DNA of 64,000 nt, taken from contig JACBWW010000018.1 in NCBI GenBank assembly GCA_020086605.1, forward strand, positions 19,859,708 through 19,923,707, written 5' to 3'. Position numbers and translations under genes: made by a program. Below are positions 40,421-53,354 of the stretch, piece by piece (the first letter of the stretch is position 1; the number at the start of each line of letters is the position of its first letter). The notes beneath the pieces are model-generated. The model was not told where the DNA came from and did not search any database. It saw only the letters and a list, made by a program, of their open reading frames with translations. The DNA is from Lanius collurio (taxonomy: Eukaryota; Chordata; Aves; Passeriformes; Laniidae).

Positions 40421-43400
40421 AGATTTTGACCCTGTGGGTTAAAATCCCGAAATTCTCAATCCAGGAGCAGATGTTTCTACAGATTTCTGAAATGTGATTT
40501 CATTAGTTCACCAATAACAAACAAAAAATCTGCCCACAGCATGCTTGATTGATTTAGGGGAAATGGAGTCCAGAGCTCAGCAACTGGGACAAGAAGGGCT
40601 GGAAAGAAGCAGCAAAGAAAACATGGAAAGGCCAAAGAAAAGAGCAGAAATGGACCCAGAGAGCACTGAGACTTGTGGTCAACAGTGTTCTCCAAAAGTC
40701 TTACTTGCAGAGCCTAAAATGCTCCAAACCACCAATTTCTCTTGCTCCTCTGGAAGCACGGGGCACCATCCTTACAAGCTGTGTATCCCTCATCCTCATT
40801 AAATGCAAACTACTCGTGCTCTTGCTCTTCTGAAGATAACCAGAAGAGCCTTTTTACTCATCTCTAGGTCTCAGGCTCGCTGCAAGGTGCTGGTCTGGGA
40901 ACTCTGTGGGCATTGCATGGCTGATTGGAATTATTCAGCCTGCCTAGAAAACTGAACAATGGAAAAAAAAAAAAAGGAAAAAGGAGCATTATTGCAGAGT
41001 CAAGCACTGAACAGCTATGAATTTTAAATATAGATGTATTTATCATTATTCTTATTTAATCCATGCATCATTCTGTGCTCTAAATTAAAGTAAGTGGGGG
41101 TAAAACAAAGGTGTAGTTCCCATGTTCCTTACTTACATTTCCAGTACTGTCCAGTGAGAAAAAGAAACAGAAAATCTCACTCAAAAGAAGTTACATAAAG
41201 CTTGAAGAGAGGCTACTGAACCAGAAGAAAAACTATGCCATCTTATATTTAACACACACATATACCACAGAAAGCTGAATCAATATCAAAGATGGATGAA
41301 GTGTTTCTGAATTGAGTAGCTGATAATAGAAACTTCAAATGAAAACATTTCTTTGTTTTGAAACTCTTGGGATTCTTAAGTATTAGAAGGGAAAGAGAAG
41401 TGTGGGTGAGGGCATGGAGGAAAAGAGAAATGTGAAGGACAGCAGGAAACAAAAACAACTTGGAAGTTGAAACCCACTGCAAGAGAGATGGTGACTGCTA
41501 AATACAGCAAACCAGTCCCATGGAAAAAAACTTCATCTGACACTAATCCTGTGCTCCAGGTAAAACAGACTGCACAGAACTGTTTCTGCAACAAGAAGGG
41601 GTAAAGCACCACGAGTGCATGGTTGGGTCTGAACACAGGCACAGCATCATCTTAAACTCTAGATTCACACCTCACACCTTCCTACCATCATCACTAAACA
41701 GTGCAGTTTACTGTCTGCCTTCTACAGTTCAAAACTGCTGATGCTGTTTCACCAACTTCTGCCCTTAAAATAATACTCCATTTCTTAATATAAAAGATTT
41801 ATATTAAGCTTCTAGCACAGGTTTCTGCTCAGGGTCTGTTAAGTTCTCACGATGAGCTGAGTCAACATGTCACATGCTGAACCTTTTAAACTCCCTGTTT
41901 CTTCCAGGTCACATAAAAACAGAAGAAAACTGGAAAACAGGGTCACACTTTTCAGTTCACACTAAATGAAGCTGTAACTGATACTACAGAGTAAGAAATG
42001 AAACAACACACATGCATCAGAAACTTCTTTTAAAAACGCTGTTAATCTCCTCAACAAAATTAAGCTTCAGCAAATGGAAGGTATTACTCCAGCATGCTCT
42101 TATCCCATCCATCTCCTACTCTCTTGCACATTATCCAAGTTCTGTGCCAAATGAGATCATTCTACTATAGCTCACACCTGCTGCATAATTGATTGTTTTG
42201 ACATTAAATGTTCATGCACAACGGCACACATCACATCATCTCTGCGACCATGGGAATGTGATCTTTGAGTTGCCAGCCTGCCAAAACTCCCACAAAAGTC
42301 AACAGCAGTTGTGCTCACATGAAATGTGCCCAGTGCTTCTGGGTTTAAGATGATTCCATGAACTTCATGGCCCTCAAAAAACATTCTCTGAAATTCTTCT
42401 TTACAGCCTTATTTCCCTTGAAGGGAACTATCCACGACGCATGACTGAGATCATTTGAACATAACCTCATGTTTTTGCTGACATTTGGCTATCCTCACCC
42501 CCAGGCAAACACTACAGAAATATATATGGAAACTACTCAGCTGGTAAAGAACCTGGATAGAAATCCCAGCTGTCATATGACAAATATATAGAGGATTATG
42601 GGTAGCTCACCCATTTACAAAGTTATACTTCTGATATTAAGCTAATCATGAAGATGAAAACAGTCTTGCTGAAGTTTTTTAAGAGCAGCCAACTGAGATA
42701 TATTTGATTTTATGTTTCTTGAATTTGTATGTATACTTGTGATAGTCCTACTGCAAGGCTGAGCACACAAATGCACCTTGGCAGTCAAATGCACCATATC
42801 ACCCAGGAGTACTCACATCACAGCTAAGTCTGGGTTGTTTTGCACTTTTTTTTTTTCCACCCTGCTCGTGGTTATTGGACAAAACTAGAGGGACTGAACT
42901 TCAGAGATTCAGATTCAATTAAACAGCATCTCAGCTGTTGCAAAAAGCACAAATGCAGTTACTAGAATTTGATAAACGTGCTTCAGCACTAGAATCTCCC
43001 CTGTCTTTACTACCTGATGTTTAGAGGCTGGACCAGTATCAGACCCTGAATCACACAATCATGGTTAGTCACACAGCACTTTATTGCACAGCAAGCTGGA
43101 TGCTACCAGGAAAGCCACGTGCTGCTCAAGCACTGAATATATCACTGTTGTAAAGAGAATTGCAAAATACATACAGACACATTCCATATCCAGAGCTCTG
43201 CCATTGCATGGCACAATGTAAACCCTGGAAATAATGGCACGATAAAAAAACCCAATAGATTACAAATATCAGCGTTTGAAATAGAATTTTTTACAATTGC
43301 AAAGTGGTGGAGGATTCAATAAAATGGCTTACCACAAGAGAGCATACTTGCATATAGAAACCACTCACCAGTTAGGGAATTCCAGCAGAGGAATTTAATT

Positions 43401-44347
43401 TTTTTTTGTTAATTAAAAGATGTGGCTATCATCATTGAAACCAGGGACTTTATCAAAGTGAAAAACCCAATTAGCATCAGTCCTCTTTGGATGTATAGGC
43501 TAACATATCCCTCATCAGCTCAATAAAAACCCAAGGGTGCCTCTGCTCTCCAGAACTGCAAAACTAATAAACAATTTCATTTAATTTGAAACAGACTACA
43601 CTGAAATCCAGTTTACCTCCGAGTAACAGTGGATTGCATGCTTTTCTCCAGGGCACATGTGGAAAAGTAAGTATTAAAAACCCAGTGCATGAAAAAGTAC
43701 AATGAAAAGACCTGCATTTACAAATGGAGGAGAGTGGCTCTTTTATCAAATTTGAAAACAGCATGCTTGAAATCTCTTCTGAAATGCATTGAAACATGTT
43801 TCTACAACATCCTTTAAAGTATATCTGTTTCTCAGCTGAATTAATATGGTACCCAAAAGTAATGTTTAAGAGGTTATAATGAACTACCAATCAGCTACCC
43901 AGTATTTTATTCTGCTTGTTTCCATCACCACCAAATGGACTGTCCAGTGTGAAAAAAACTACAAACTAGGAAGAGATTTCACAATTTTAAAGGGGAGTCT
44001 TTCACCACTGGAAGAAAATGCCTTTCCAATCACAATGCTGTTTCTATGGCTGTGCTTTAATTACAGAGCTATTACTACATAACACAGTGCTTAGTGTTAC
44101 ATTAGTTCAACCAGAGACATTTTTGATGCATCCTTAATTGTCCAAATCCAAATGTACACAGTGTTTTTCCTTCAAGGAGAGGGGGAAAGAAAGGCAAAAA
44201 AGCCCATCCTAGAGATGGGATTATCTCACTGTATGGCAGGAAAGGCCCTACATGTTATAGCAACAGAGCAGAATAGACAGAAATATATTTTGGGAGCACT
44301 CTGAAAGTTTTATTAAAAGGGATTTACAATCAAATAAGTGGTGATAA

Positions 44348-44376
44348 TGCAGTTTAGACCTCTGCAGTTTAGACCT
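44348..44376. repeat. 14-bp direct repeat, period 15
   Basis: The word TGCAGTTTAGACCT occurs at 44348-44361 and again at 44363-44376 with one base between. Both copies are identical, so this is a recent slippage-type duplication or a paired binding site. Confidence 0.85.
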
Positions 44377-44703
44377 AATTCCTGCAACTTTTCAGACAGT
44401 ACTGAGAACTAACAATATTTTGCTAATGCTGCCCAATACAAACAGTAACTTTCCAAAATTTGGTTCTAAACACAATTCTCTCTAGATACTCTTAAATCCT
44501 AAAACTTGAGTTTATGCTTCTAAGTCAGAATCAGGACAATCAGCCAGGTCTCTGGGGCCAAGATCAACTGGGCTACCACAGAGAAATGAAAGATTTGCAT
44601 TTTCTTATTTCTCATTAGAAACAAAAAACCCACACAGGGCACAGAGCACCCACGCCAAAACAGACTACAAGACATGTACACAAGAGCAAGGGAGGGATAA
44701 ATA

Positions 44704-45125
44704 TCAGAGAATCACAGAATGTTTTGGGCTGGAAGGGACCTTAAAGCCTACCTCATTCCAACCCCCTGCCATGTCAACCTCCCACTGTCCCAGGCTGCTC
44801 CAAACCCCAGTGTCCAACCTGGCCTTGGGCACTGCCAGGGATCCAGGGGCAGCCACAGCTTCTCTGGGCACCCTGTGCCAGGGCCCCACCACCCTCACAG
44901 GGAATAATTTCTGCCTAATACCCAATTTAAATCTGCTGTCCTTCAGATTGATGCTGTGCCTTCTTGTCCATCGCTCCATGCCCATCTCTAGCTCTCCTGG
45001 AGACCCTTGAGGCACTGGAAGGGGCTCTGAGGCCTCCCCAGAGCCTTCTCCAGGCTGAACAACCCCAACTCTCTCAGCCTGTCTCATAAAGAGATGCTCC
45101 AGGCACTGTAGATCCTTGCCTCGCT
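44704..45125 (-). mobile_element. CR1 LINE fragment, 3' end, about 420 bp
   Basis: This is one of the two longest interspersed repeats in the window. The plus strand starts with 'AGAGAATCACAGAATG', continues with 'GGAAGGGACCTTAAAG', 'CCACCCTCACAGGGAATAAT', 'CAGAGCCTTCTCCAGGCTGA' and 'AACCCCAACTCTCTCAGCCT'. This is the reverse complement of the avian CR1 3' region, including the very end of ORF2 and the 3' UTR. The element therefore lies on the minus strand with its tail at 44704, and it is 5'-truncated near 45125. The 161-codon minus-strand frame at 44704-45189 falls inside it and is not a host gene. It is diverged and small insertions/deletions are visible, so it is inactive. Confidence 0.93.
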
Positions 45126-48100
45126 GAAACCAAACTGGATCTGCCAATTGCAAGACAATAAATCTCATTCCAGGTGACTCCCAAAGCATTTATGTCAATG
45201 TTTCCCCAAAGGTTTTGGGTCTCATTAAAACATAAAACCCCAGTCACCGTCAAACACAGAAAACAGTTTCCCTGAACAGTTCGGACCAGCTCTAATTAAG
45301 ATATTTAAACTCTTACAGTTGCACACCAGCTTGGTGTTTATATGAATAACTTAAGTATTTAATAGATACCTTCACTTTTAATTACCATAAATGTCAAGAG
45401 CTTCCTGTAGGATAAGAGCTCCCCAAATGTTTCAATGATTTTTTGAGCTTTATCTGAAGTGGTTAACTTTAGGATTTTGTAACGAAACCAACCCTACAAC
45501 ACTTTAAAAATTAACAACCTTCGTGCCTACACATTTTCACCCTAAAACCTACCCACGAACCTTCACTGAATAATAGTGCCTCTTCTTGCACTTGACATTT
45601 ATTAGTCATGATTTTAAAGTGAGGAGTATTTAATTACAAATAAAGGATCCCTGACTTTGATAACTCTCAAGGAACTGCTAGGCATGAAATAAAATACGAT
45701 GCTGGAGCCTCCCCTTCAACTTTGCCATGTATATTTCTTTCTTTTGATCATTCCAATAAAATAGGCTGATTGTCAAAGTCTAATTTTAGACTTAATGAAG
45801 CAGTAAAGGTTGGGTGATGAAAAAGAAGCTGGAACAATAACAGTAAAAACATAGTCATAGACTATGACGATCCAAGAGAAATTTTCTGGCCAATTTGATT
45901 TGATTGTGTTAAACAATGACAAAGTACAGAAGCAATTAGAAATCACATCCAGTATTAGCAAGTGACTAAATGCTGGTTAATGGCATTTTATGTTTCCTGA
46001 AGACTGGCAAACTTCTACCCTATGTTTTAAATGAGAATTCAGTTTTGTCTTCAGGATGGTACTTCTCTCTCCCAGTTAATTGTGACCAAATCATTTCCTG
46101 AATTTTATCTTGCTACAAGCTTCACTATTACAAAACACTATTAATACCAAAATGTTTCTATGAATAACTTTGTCACATATATTCCAACACTGACAGTGAC
46201 ACAAGAAATTAATATGAAAACTCAATGAAAAAGGACTGGCACGTGATTTTGGAATGAACATATAACCATTTCGTAATAAACAATAATATACAAGTTTAAA
46301 ATATATAGAACTGTTAATGTCCAAAGATATCAACCATTTAAAGTGCAGGCCACTTCAGCAGGCCCAAAGAGCCACAAAACCAAACTGCTCCCCATGTTCC
46401 AAAAATCTGAAAGCCCAGCTGTTAAAGAATTTTAAAATACACCCAAAAAAAGGGCTTTGAATCCACAAAAACTCACATCACACACACAAAAGTGCTTTAT
46501 GTGAGTGTTGAGACTGACAGTTATTCACAATAGCTCAGCTGAACACGATGGCAGGGAGTCCTTCTTGACATGAAATTAAATCCACAGAGCCTTAACATTT
46601 CATAAGCATCTTTGTATTCACCAAGGTGTACAATGCCATGGCCACGAACACACCGGAAAACGTGGAGCCAGAACAATACTTAATATAAATGCTCACAGCC
46701 AATTTCCTTAGTGCCTCAAGATAATAAAAATACACATCTGACTGCTAACACCACAAAAGCAAATCCAAATTACTAATGTGCTGTAAATCAGTGCCCTGAT
46801 CTTCATGTGGCTGTGAAAGTAAAGAGACAGAAGAATTTTCAGAAGGCACAAACAAGAGTCAGCAGCTTAATGGACTTTCTACATTTTAACCTTCTCCTCC
46901 AGGTGCTGCAATAGTCATGAAGAATTTCTCCCAGCTTACCCCTCACATTTTCAATTAATTACCAGGAAAAATTAATTCACAGGAAATCCTGCAGCAGCTT
47001 TTCCACTGGGGTATTACTGAACACAAGTGGCGAGCATCTGTCTGTACTACCTCCTGTGATTAAAAATCAAACCTTATAGATTTTTTGTGAGTATTGAGCA
47101 AGTCATGTGTCAAGCTGTCTAACAGAAACCCAGGTTCAGCCAGGATTCCCATGGTCAAGCTTTAATAACAAGTGCCCATACAAGGCAAATCTTGTTTTAC
47201 TGACAGTCACATGACATGTGGGAATGTCTGAAGGTTGGGTCATTCCCTGCTTCACTCTCTTTCAAATATTAAATTCAGACAAAATTATCTGGCAGGAAAT
47301 ACAGCAAGCTCATATTTATCGTTAAGATTTTGTTTTCAAGATCAAATTCTTTAAAGACCTAAAAAACCTGAAATTAATTCTTTTCACACAAGTACTATCA
47401 TCACATGAAAAGTAACCCAGTCAAGTTTACTCATCACACAGCAAGGAAAATAGGAACAAAAAAAGCAGACTACAGCTGGACTGCTCTTCTATTGAAGCTT
47501 TGTGCAGTGCATGATCCTTCAAACCCTGACACAGATGCAGCAATTACAGTTCGAGTTTAACATAGTTCCTTTTACTCTGCTCTCACTTTAAGCAAATTCC
47601 TGTTTCAGTGAGGGATAGGTTCATCTTTTATTCCTCCCTCCCACACAATGCTCAGAGATAAGAGGATTTACCAGAGGGTAGGAGAGGCATCACATTTAGT
47701 GTTTGCCTAGAGCAAGCTCTCCACCTTTCTCTATTCTCACCTTAGTCTTATTATAAATTGTACATCCATCCACAGAAGGGCTGTGTTAATCCTGTCCTCT
47801 GACCCATTACTTTGGATAATGGAATGAACTAAAGATGGGGGAGGGCTTCCCTGGCACAGACCAATATTCAGAATAAAATCTTAAAAGGATGAGGGAATAA
47901 GAGACATGTATTCAATCTAAAACATGGCTGGCCACTATGGTAACACTACAGCAAAGCTACTTTTGCATTTCTCTGCTCAGATAATCATGATAAATATCAC
48001 CACTTTTAAAGAGCTAGGGTTAGTTGCTTGTAATTATGGGCAAGTGCTGGACAATGCAAGACCACAGTGCACCTTTTACAAAGTGGGGTTGGTTGCTGCA

Positions 48101-48310
48101 CACGCTTAACTCACCTGTGCTCTAAGCACTGCTGTAACAAGGAACAGAATCAATTTTCTGGGAAAAATCTAATTCTGAAATTGAGTTTCTCTGAATATTG
48201 CAGAGTACCATCTTTTTTAGGCCTCCTCTTTTTCAGCCTTCCCCCTGACGCTGACAGAATTTGAATTAAGGGTTCTGTGAGTCTTTTTCCAAACGTTTAC
48301 TAAAGCATTC
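45126..48310. other. Non-coding unique sequence
   Basis: No gene is recognisable, and open frames are 80 codons or shorter. The sequence is strongly AT-rich. I see no interspersed repeat, RNA gene or long inverted repeat in this interval. Confidence 0.72.
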
Positions 48311-48395
48311 TTTTGGGGGGGGGTTTTGGTTTTGTGGTTGTTTGGTTGGTTTTGGGGGTTTTTTGGGTTTTTTGGTTTTTTGCTTTTTTTTTTTT
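48311..48395 (+). repeat. T/G-rich low-complexity tract
   Basis: The plus strand is almost pure T and G for about 85 bp. It starts with nine G in a row (48315-48323), is followed by blocks such as TTTTGG, TTGGTTGG, GGGGG and GGG separated by T-runs, and ends in a T13-like run. The G-runs could form a G-quadruplex on the plus strand. The A/C-rich tract at 59443-59588 has the complementary composition. Confidence 0.9.
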
Positions 48396-51300
48396 GTATA
48401 AGAACAGAGAACAGTGAACATGGCCTTAGTAAGCTCCTTTAAATGTTCAAAGTAGAACTGTTTGTTTTCCCTCTCATTCTAGCAATATTTGCTCAATTTA
48501 ACCAACTGAATTACAATACTCTGCTGTAAAAGGAACAAGACTGGAATCACGAGGTATCATACTTGCTTAACTAGTCAAAAAACCTTGTCCCACTTGGAGC
48601 AGAACATTTTCAACAATTTCCATCTCAAAAATATCAACTTTTACTTGTATCTACTGAGATAGACAGCCTAGAGAATGGCAGAAAGAGCAGCACATTCACA
48701 GCACCAGGCAGCAACATCTGCACCGTGGCACCTTCTCACCTTGGTGTACCCCCAGCTTAAAACTCGAAAACAATCAAAGTGGAAGCAAAGGTGCCACATC
48801 CCAAAAGTAAGAGAGGGTTTTGTTTCTCTGCATTTCAGAATAATTGAATGGGAGTAACCACTGGATGTGGAGGGCAAAGAGATAGAAGCACCTGAATGTG
48901 GAGCACAGAGGCTGGAGAGGTGCTGCTTTTCACAGGTAACAGAAATTACTCCAGTTGTCTGAGGGAATTTGGAGGGAAGTGTTTTTGTCTAGAGATAGCT
49001 TTGCATCTCTGACACTTGCTTAGAGAATTTGCCAGGGATAAGCAAAGGGAAATTAGCCAAGAACTGATTCACCCTTGACTTTAACAGGAGATCCCATTCA
49101 ACCAGCAACAAGGCCCAGTTTATCTGTAAAAGGATTGTCAATTATTTTTGACCAGGTCAGCCTTATACTGTCAATCAGATCATTTAACTACTGCCTTGTT
49201 CCTGACTTCAAATATCAGTTCTGTTCTCCTGCACTGCCACTGTTTTGCATAAACATTGGGCAAGTTTTGAAAACCACATATTATGACAACATCCTCTCAG
49301 TGCCATTCTGAATCTTTAATTACTAACAAATATAAATAATCTATTGAAAATAATGCTTTATGTCTAGCAAATTAAATATTTAATAATTATTTAAATTCAA
49401 TACTTTCTAATCCTGGAAACACTGAAATTAGTCAAGTAAAAAAATTATTTTAAACTCAAGCACTGGAAATGCACATTTTGTGCACTTCATTTCATTTTAT
49501 AGTCTCTAAGAACTATTGCAATTTTTTAATAAACTTGTATCTGGGATTTGAAGCCAAACACTTATGCTCAAAAGGCACAAATTATTAACTAAAAGACACC
49601 CAAAGTGGTAATAAAACATATTCCCCAGTGGTACATTGCAAATGGACTGTAAAAATTACATTTTATTAATCCAGCTGCAATTAAACAATAACAGCTGTAC
49701 AGTATTGCAATGCCCCAGTTTTGGGGAGATGACAAATATTGTTCATTATTCATTATATATTGCTGATTGGCAAACATTTTTCTTAGTCCAGCAGTGATGT
49801 CTCCTGGGTATGACTTCTTCTCTTTATGATTTCAAACCAAGTTCTCCTGGTATCTTGGGGTTTGCAAATGCTAAGAGTCTGTCTTTCCTCTAAGATGTTC
49901 CATATTTCAAAGAGAATGATAAATTTCTGCTGAAGCCAACAAAATTAAGCAACGCATACATATAGACAAGTATCTGGCTAACAAGTTTTTGAAGTGTTAC
50001 TGGCAGTTACTTTTCCACAATTAATAATCACTATCACAGGCTCCATCTCTTTCTTCAAATGTTTGGCAGGTAGGAAATGAGAAGCAAAGACAAATACTAG
50101 CTAAAATTAAGCCAAGAAAAGTATACAACCACCTGTTAATTTTTAGAATGAAAAATAGCAGCTAACAAAACCATCCTTCTTTGGAATGAATATTACATGC
50201 AGTAGATAAAATATGGGCATCATTCTGCTTCCATGTTTTTTGCCACATTCTAAATACTGCTCTGTAAACATTAGAGCAGTTAGAAAAACATTACAGTAAG
50301 ATAGAACTGGGATAATTTCTGTAAATAGACACAAACCCACAGTAGGTCAAACAAGTGTGGTATATAACAATCAAATATTGGCATTTTGCTGTGTACATCA
50401 GACCATCTAAATGACTCAGCATCATTCTGATCTGATGGCTCTACCTCCAGAAAAACTGCTTCAGAATTCTCCATTTAAATTTAATTTTAATGTAAATGTT
50501 GTCTGCAACCCACAACATTTTTTAATTAACATTTACTCAATTTCTGACAAGTTTTTATAACCATACTGTAAAGATGGCACTGACCCCTACCCAAGATAAA
50601 GATCAAACTGAACTCTTCAGCCTTGTTTTTGTTGCTGACTACAAAATACCTGTTAGCTGGTTAACCTTATGTAAAGCCAGTGATCTTCAGAGCACAGAAC
50701 CAACAAACACCTTTCATTTCACATCCTGACACTAACAAAGTTAAATAATTGGGTATATCTGACAACCACAGTATTATCCACTGTGAAGGAAATTACCTCA
50801 GCCAAAACCAGCACAGACACAAAGCCTGGTTTATCTTTGTATGTACTTCAGGAAATTATTTACATATATATAAGTCATCAGGATTGATGCTCATCCCTCA
50901 GTGAGGTCAGTGCAGCCAAAAGGGGATCCCCCACTTCTTGGTACCAGGGATCCACTCTGACCAGTCCTTATCAAGGCTGGATGCAGAGAAAGAAGCAGCT
51001 GGAAAACCCACTTCTCATGACTTACTGCCCTTTTCCTAGGAGCTCTTTTCCCCCTGCTCCTCATCCAAAGAAAAGAAAAAAAAACCAAAAGCAGGCAAAG
51101 GTCTGCAGAGTAAATGGATGCCTTCTAACTCAAAAGGCTGCAGGATACACTAGATATTTTCTGCTTCAAGTTTATAGTCTGAAAGCAATAAAAGATGGCT
51201 TTACCACACTAGCAGCAAAACAAAGATACTTTGGAATTTAAGAAAGGTTTCCTTGCAGGCAAATTTTTTTCCCCATTTCTTTACATCTTCCTAGATTAGG

Positions 51301-53221
51301 CAGACAAAGGCAGGCTTGTCATTTCTCCCCTGCTATTCACTGCATTTTTCTTTGCTTTCACTAACAGAGTCTCTCAAATGCATCGACAACAATATCAACT
51401 TCCTGACTTACCTACATCATGTCTGATATTCAGTGGCTAAGTGACAGAACACGAAAATCTATTTTTAAAATGCACATGGAAAGCTAGTAATGGCAAGCTG
51501 TCTTCTCCTTGTTACAGGCTTATTGTCAAAGTAGGAATTACCATTCCATCTGTAACAAAAATGCTGCTATAATAGTACTGTTTACTTATAAAATATTAGT
51601 AATCCTTATTTCTTGTCATATCACATTTTTTAGGTAAAACTTTCAGACTGACAGTTCATAATCACTACTAGAGAATGACTTCAGAGTGTTTCTTCTACAA
51701 CAGTAAAAAGAATCCTTGACTTGTAGACATGAGGACTGGCTTATGGATATACTTTCGTCCCAAAAAATCCAAATCTCACACTTAATCTGAAGATCTGTAG
51801 AAGTCTTGATGTCACCCTGAACCAGGACCTTTTCTCCTGATGAAACATTTCTCCCTCCCCTTGATGAAATGCTACTAAATCCCTCTCAAAGGTCTATAGA
51901 GATGTGACAGTCTCTACTAAACTTGCAGCTGTCTTCAAATCTCATGCACACTGTGGCATTATCAAGATCTGAAATGCACATTTTGAAGGTTTCCTGTTGA
52001 CCCAAGGCAACTTCAGAGTGTGGTACATCTGAGGACTGGGAGGAGAACAGCAACAGGCTGCCTATTTGCACAGCCTCTGAAGGAAAGAGCAGGACACTTC
52101 ACAGACCTGTCTCAGTCACAGAGAGAAAGGAAGGAGCAAGGGAAAAAAGCATGTAAGAAGAAGGAGAAAAAAAAGCAGGGCACAACATTGATTTTTACCC
52201 TTTTCAGTGAATTCTTTAATTCACTGACAAAAACAGTCATCTAAGAATGTCAGATGAATTCACAGTACCAACTTTACTCGCCAGCTGAATCCCTCAAAAC
52301 TGCATTTACTGCTTGCTGTACAAGCTTCACTTCTTCATAACCTTACTTCTAATATGGTCTAATATGATCTAATAGTTTAATCAATAGAAGTCTGGTAGCT
52401 GGCATGTAGGTGGTGTTTTTGTATGGTTTGGTTGATTTTCTTATATAAAAAAATATGCCAATAGTCATGAATTGCCACTTCCAGGCCACCACACTAAACT
52501 GACCTACTTGAAGGAATTTTTTTAATTTTATTTTTTTTTACATTCTGGAATTTTGTATTCAACCCTAAACCGATTCCAGTACAGAGTACAAGTGAACATG
52601 ATAAATGTACTATATAAAATATATATTAAAAAGTTGTGCATTCTGAACTTGAAAACATACAGGGAGGATGAGCAGAACTCCACTTTGTGCACACTGTTGG
52701 CAGGTGGTAGCAGAGAAAATCAGTTTCTCTTCTTCCTCTAAAATTTCCAGTAGAGTAAAAATCTCTTAAAAATGGGGAGCCTCTTTGCTTCAAGAAGGGG
52801 TTTATGGCTTGTGCAAACCCTGAGTCCTGCAATCCCACCCAAGAGCAGACAGCCCAGACTACTCTGCCTGTCATGTTCCCATGCCAGCTCCAATGCTCTG
52901 CCTGTTGCTCTCGGCCAGACTAAAAGGCACAGACTGCCCCCAAGTACACACTCTTTTCAAAAATGTTTGCTACAGAGAAAACTTTTATTTTCACCACAAA
53001 GTTTAGCATTACCTTGCTTGCTGCTCAATGAAGTATTTTTAAAGGACCTCAAGCGTTACAGACACTTTCCATTAGGAGAAACGTTTGGAAACTTCAGATA
53101 AGCTCAGGAAAAAAAAATAATAACGTGTATGGCCTAAATGTAAGAACACCCAGCAGGCTCTCACACATTAGAGCAGTGTGGGTTCCCGAATTCAGCTCTC
53201 AAAGAACCCAAATACAACAAT
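48396..53221. other. Non-coding unique sequence
   Basis: No gene is recognisable. Frames of 109 codons at 52772-53101 (+) and 86 codons at 50981-51241 (+) have no domain. The interval 49590-49700 is rich in TAAT-type words (see findings). A 10-bp period repeat (CTAATATGGT, CTAATATGAT, then a partial unit) lies at 52349-52375. The 133-bp hairpin described next begins at the end of this stretch. Confidence 0.7.
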
Positions 53222-53354
53222 AATGATCTTGGCACAGGGCATTTCCTGCAGATTAATGACCAGCAGGGAGGAGTTGATGGCCCACAGCGCAGCCAAGGGC
53301 CATTAACCCCAGCCAGTCATTAATCCCCAGGAAATGCCCTGTGCCAAGATCATT
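53222..53354. repeat. 133-bp inverted repeat (long hairpin) with perfect 27-bp outer arms
   Basis: The first 27 bases (53222-53248) are the exact reverse complement of the last 27 (53328-53354). After a 2-by-2 mismatch, GATTAATGAC (53251-53260) pairs perfectly with GTCATTAATC (53316-53325). Further in, GTTGATGGCCC (53273-53283) pairs with GGGCCATTAAC (53297-53307) apart from one G-T pair. The loop is about 13 nt (53284-53296). A transcript would fold into one long stem with small internal loops. The element is GC-richer than its surroundings. No target-site duplication or known transposon end is visible. It could be an ancient hairpin repeat, a small fold-back element, an RNA precursor or a cruciform-type regulatory element. 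Confidence 0.95.

Larger units (their letters stand above)
35036..44703. other. Non-coding unique sequence
   Basis: No gene is recognisable. The block 37240-37720 is GC-richer than average but has no domain or CpG island. A minus-strand open segment at 42178-42387 is flanked by splice-like signals (see findings). Short tandem duplications occur at 40401-40420 and 44348-44376. The segment around 38885-38970 carries 'TATGCATTATTAAG' and similar AT-rich words of the kind common in conserved non-coding elements. Confidence 0.7.

Noticed and set aside
44704..45189. 161-codon minus-strand open frame, the longest in the window
   Set aside because: It lies almost wholly within the CR1 3' end at 44704-45125. 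Its residues derive from the untranslated tail of the retrotransposon.
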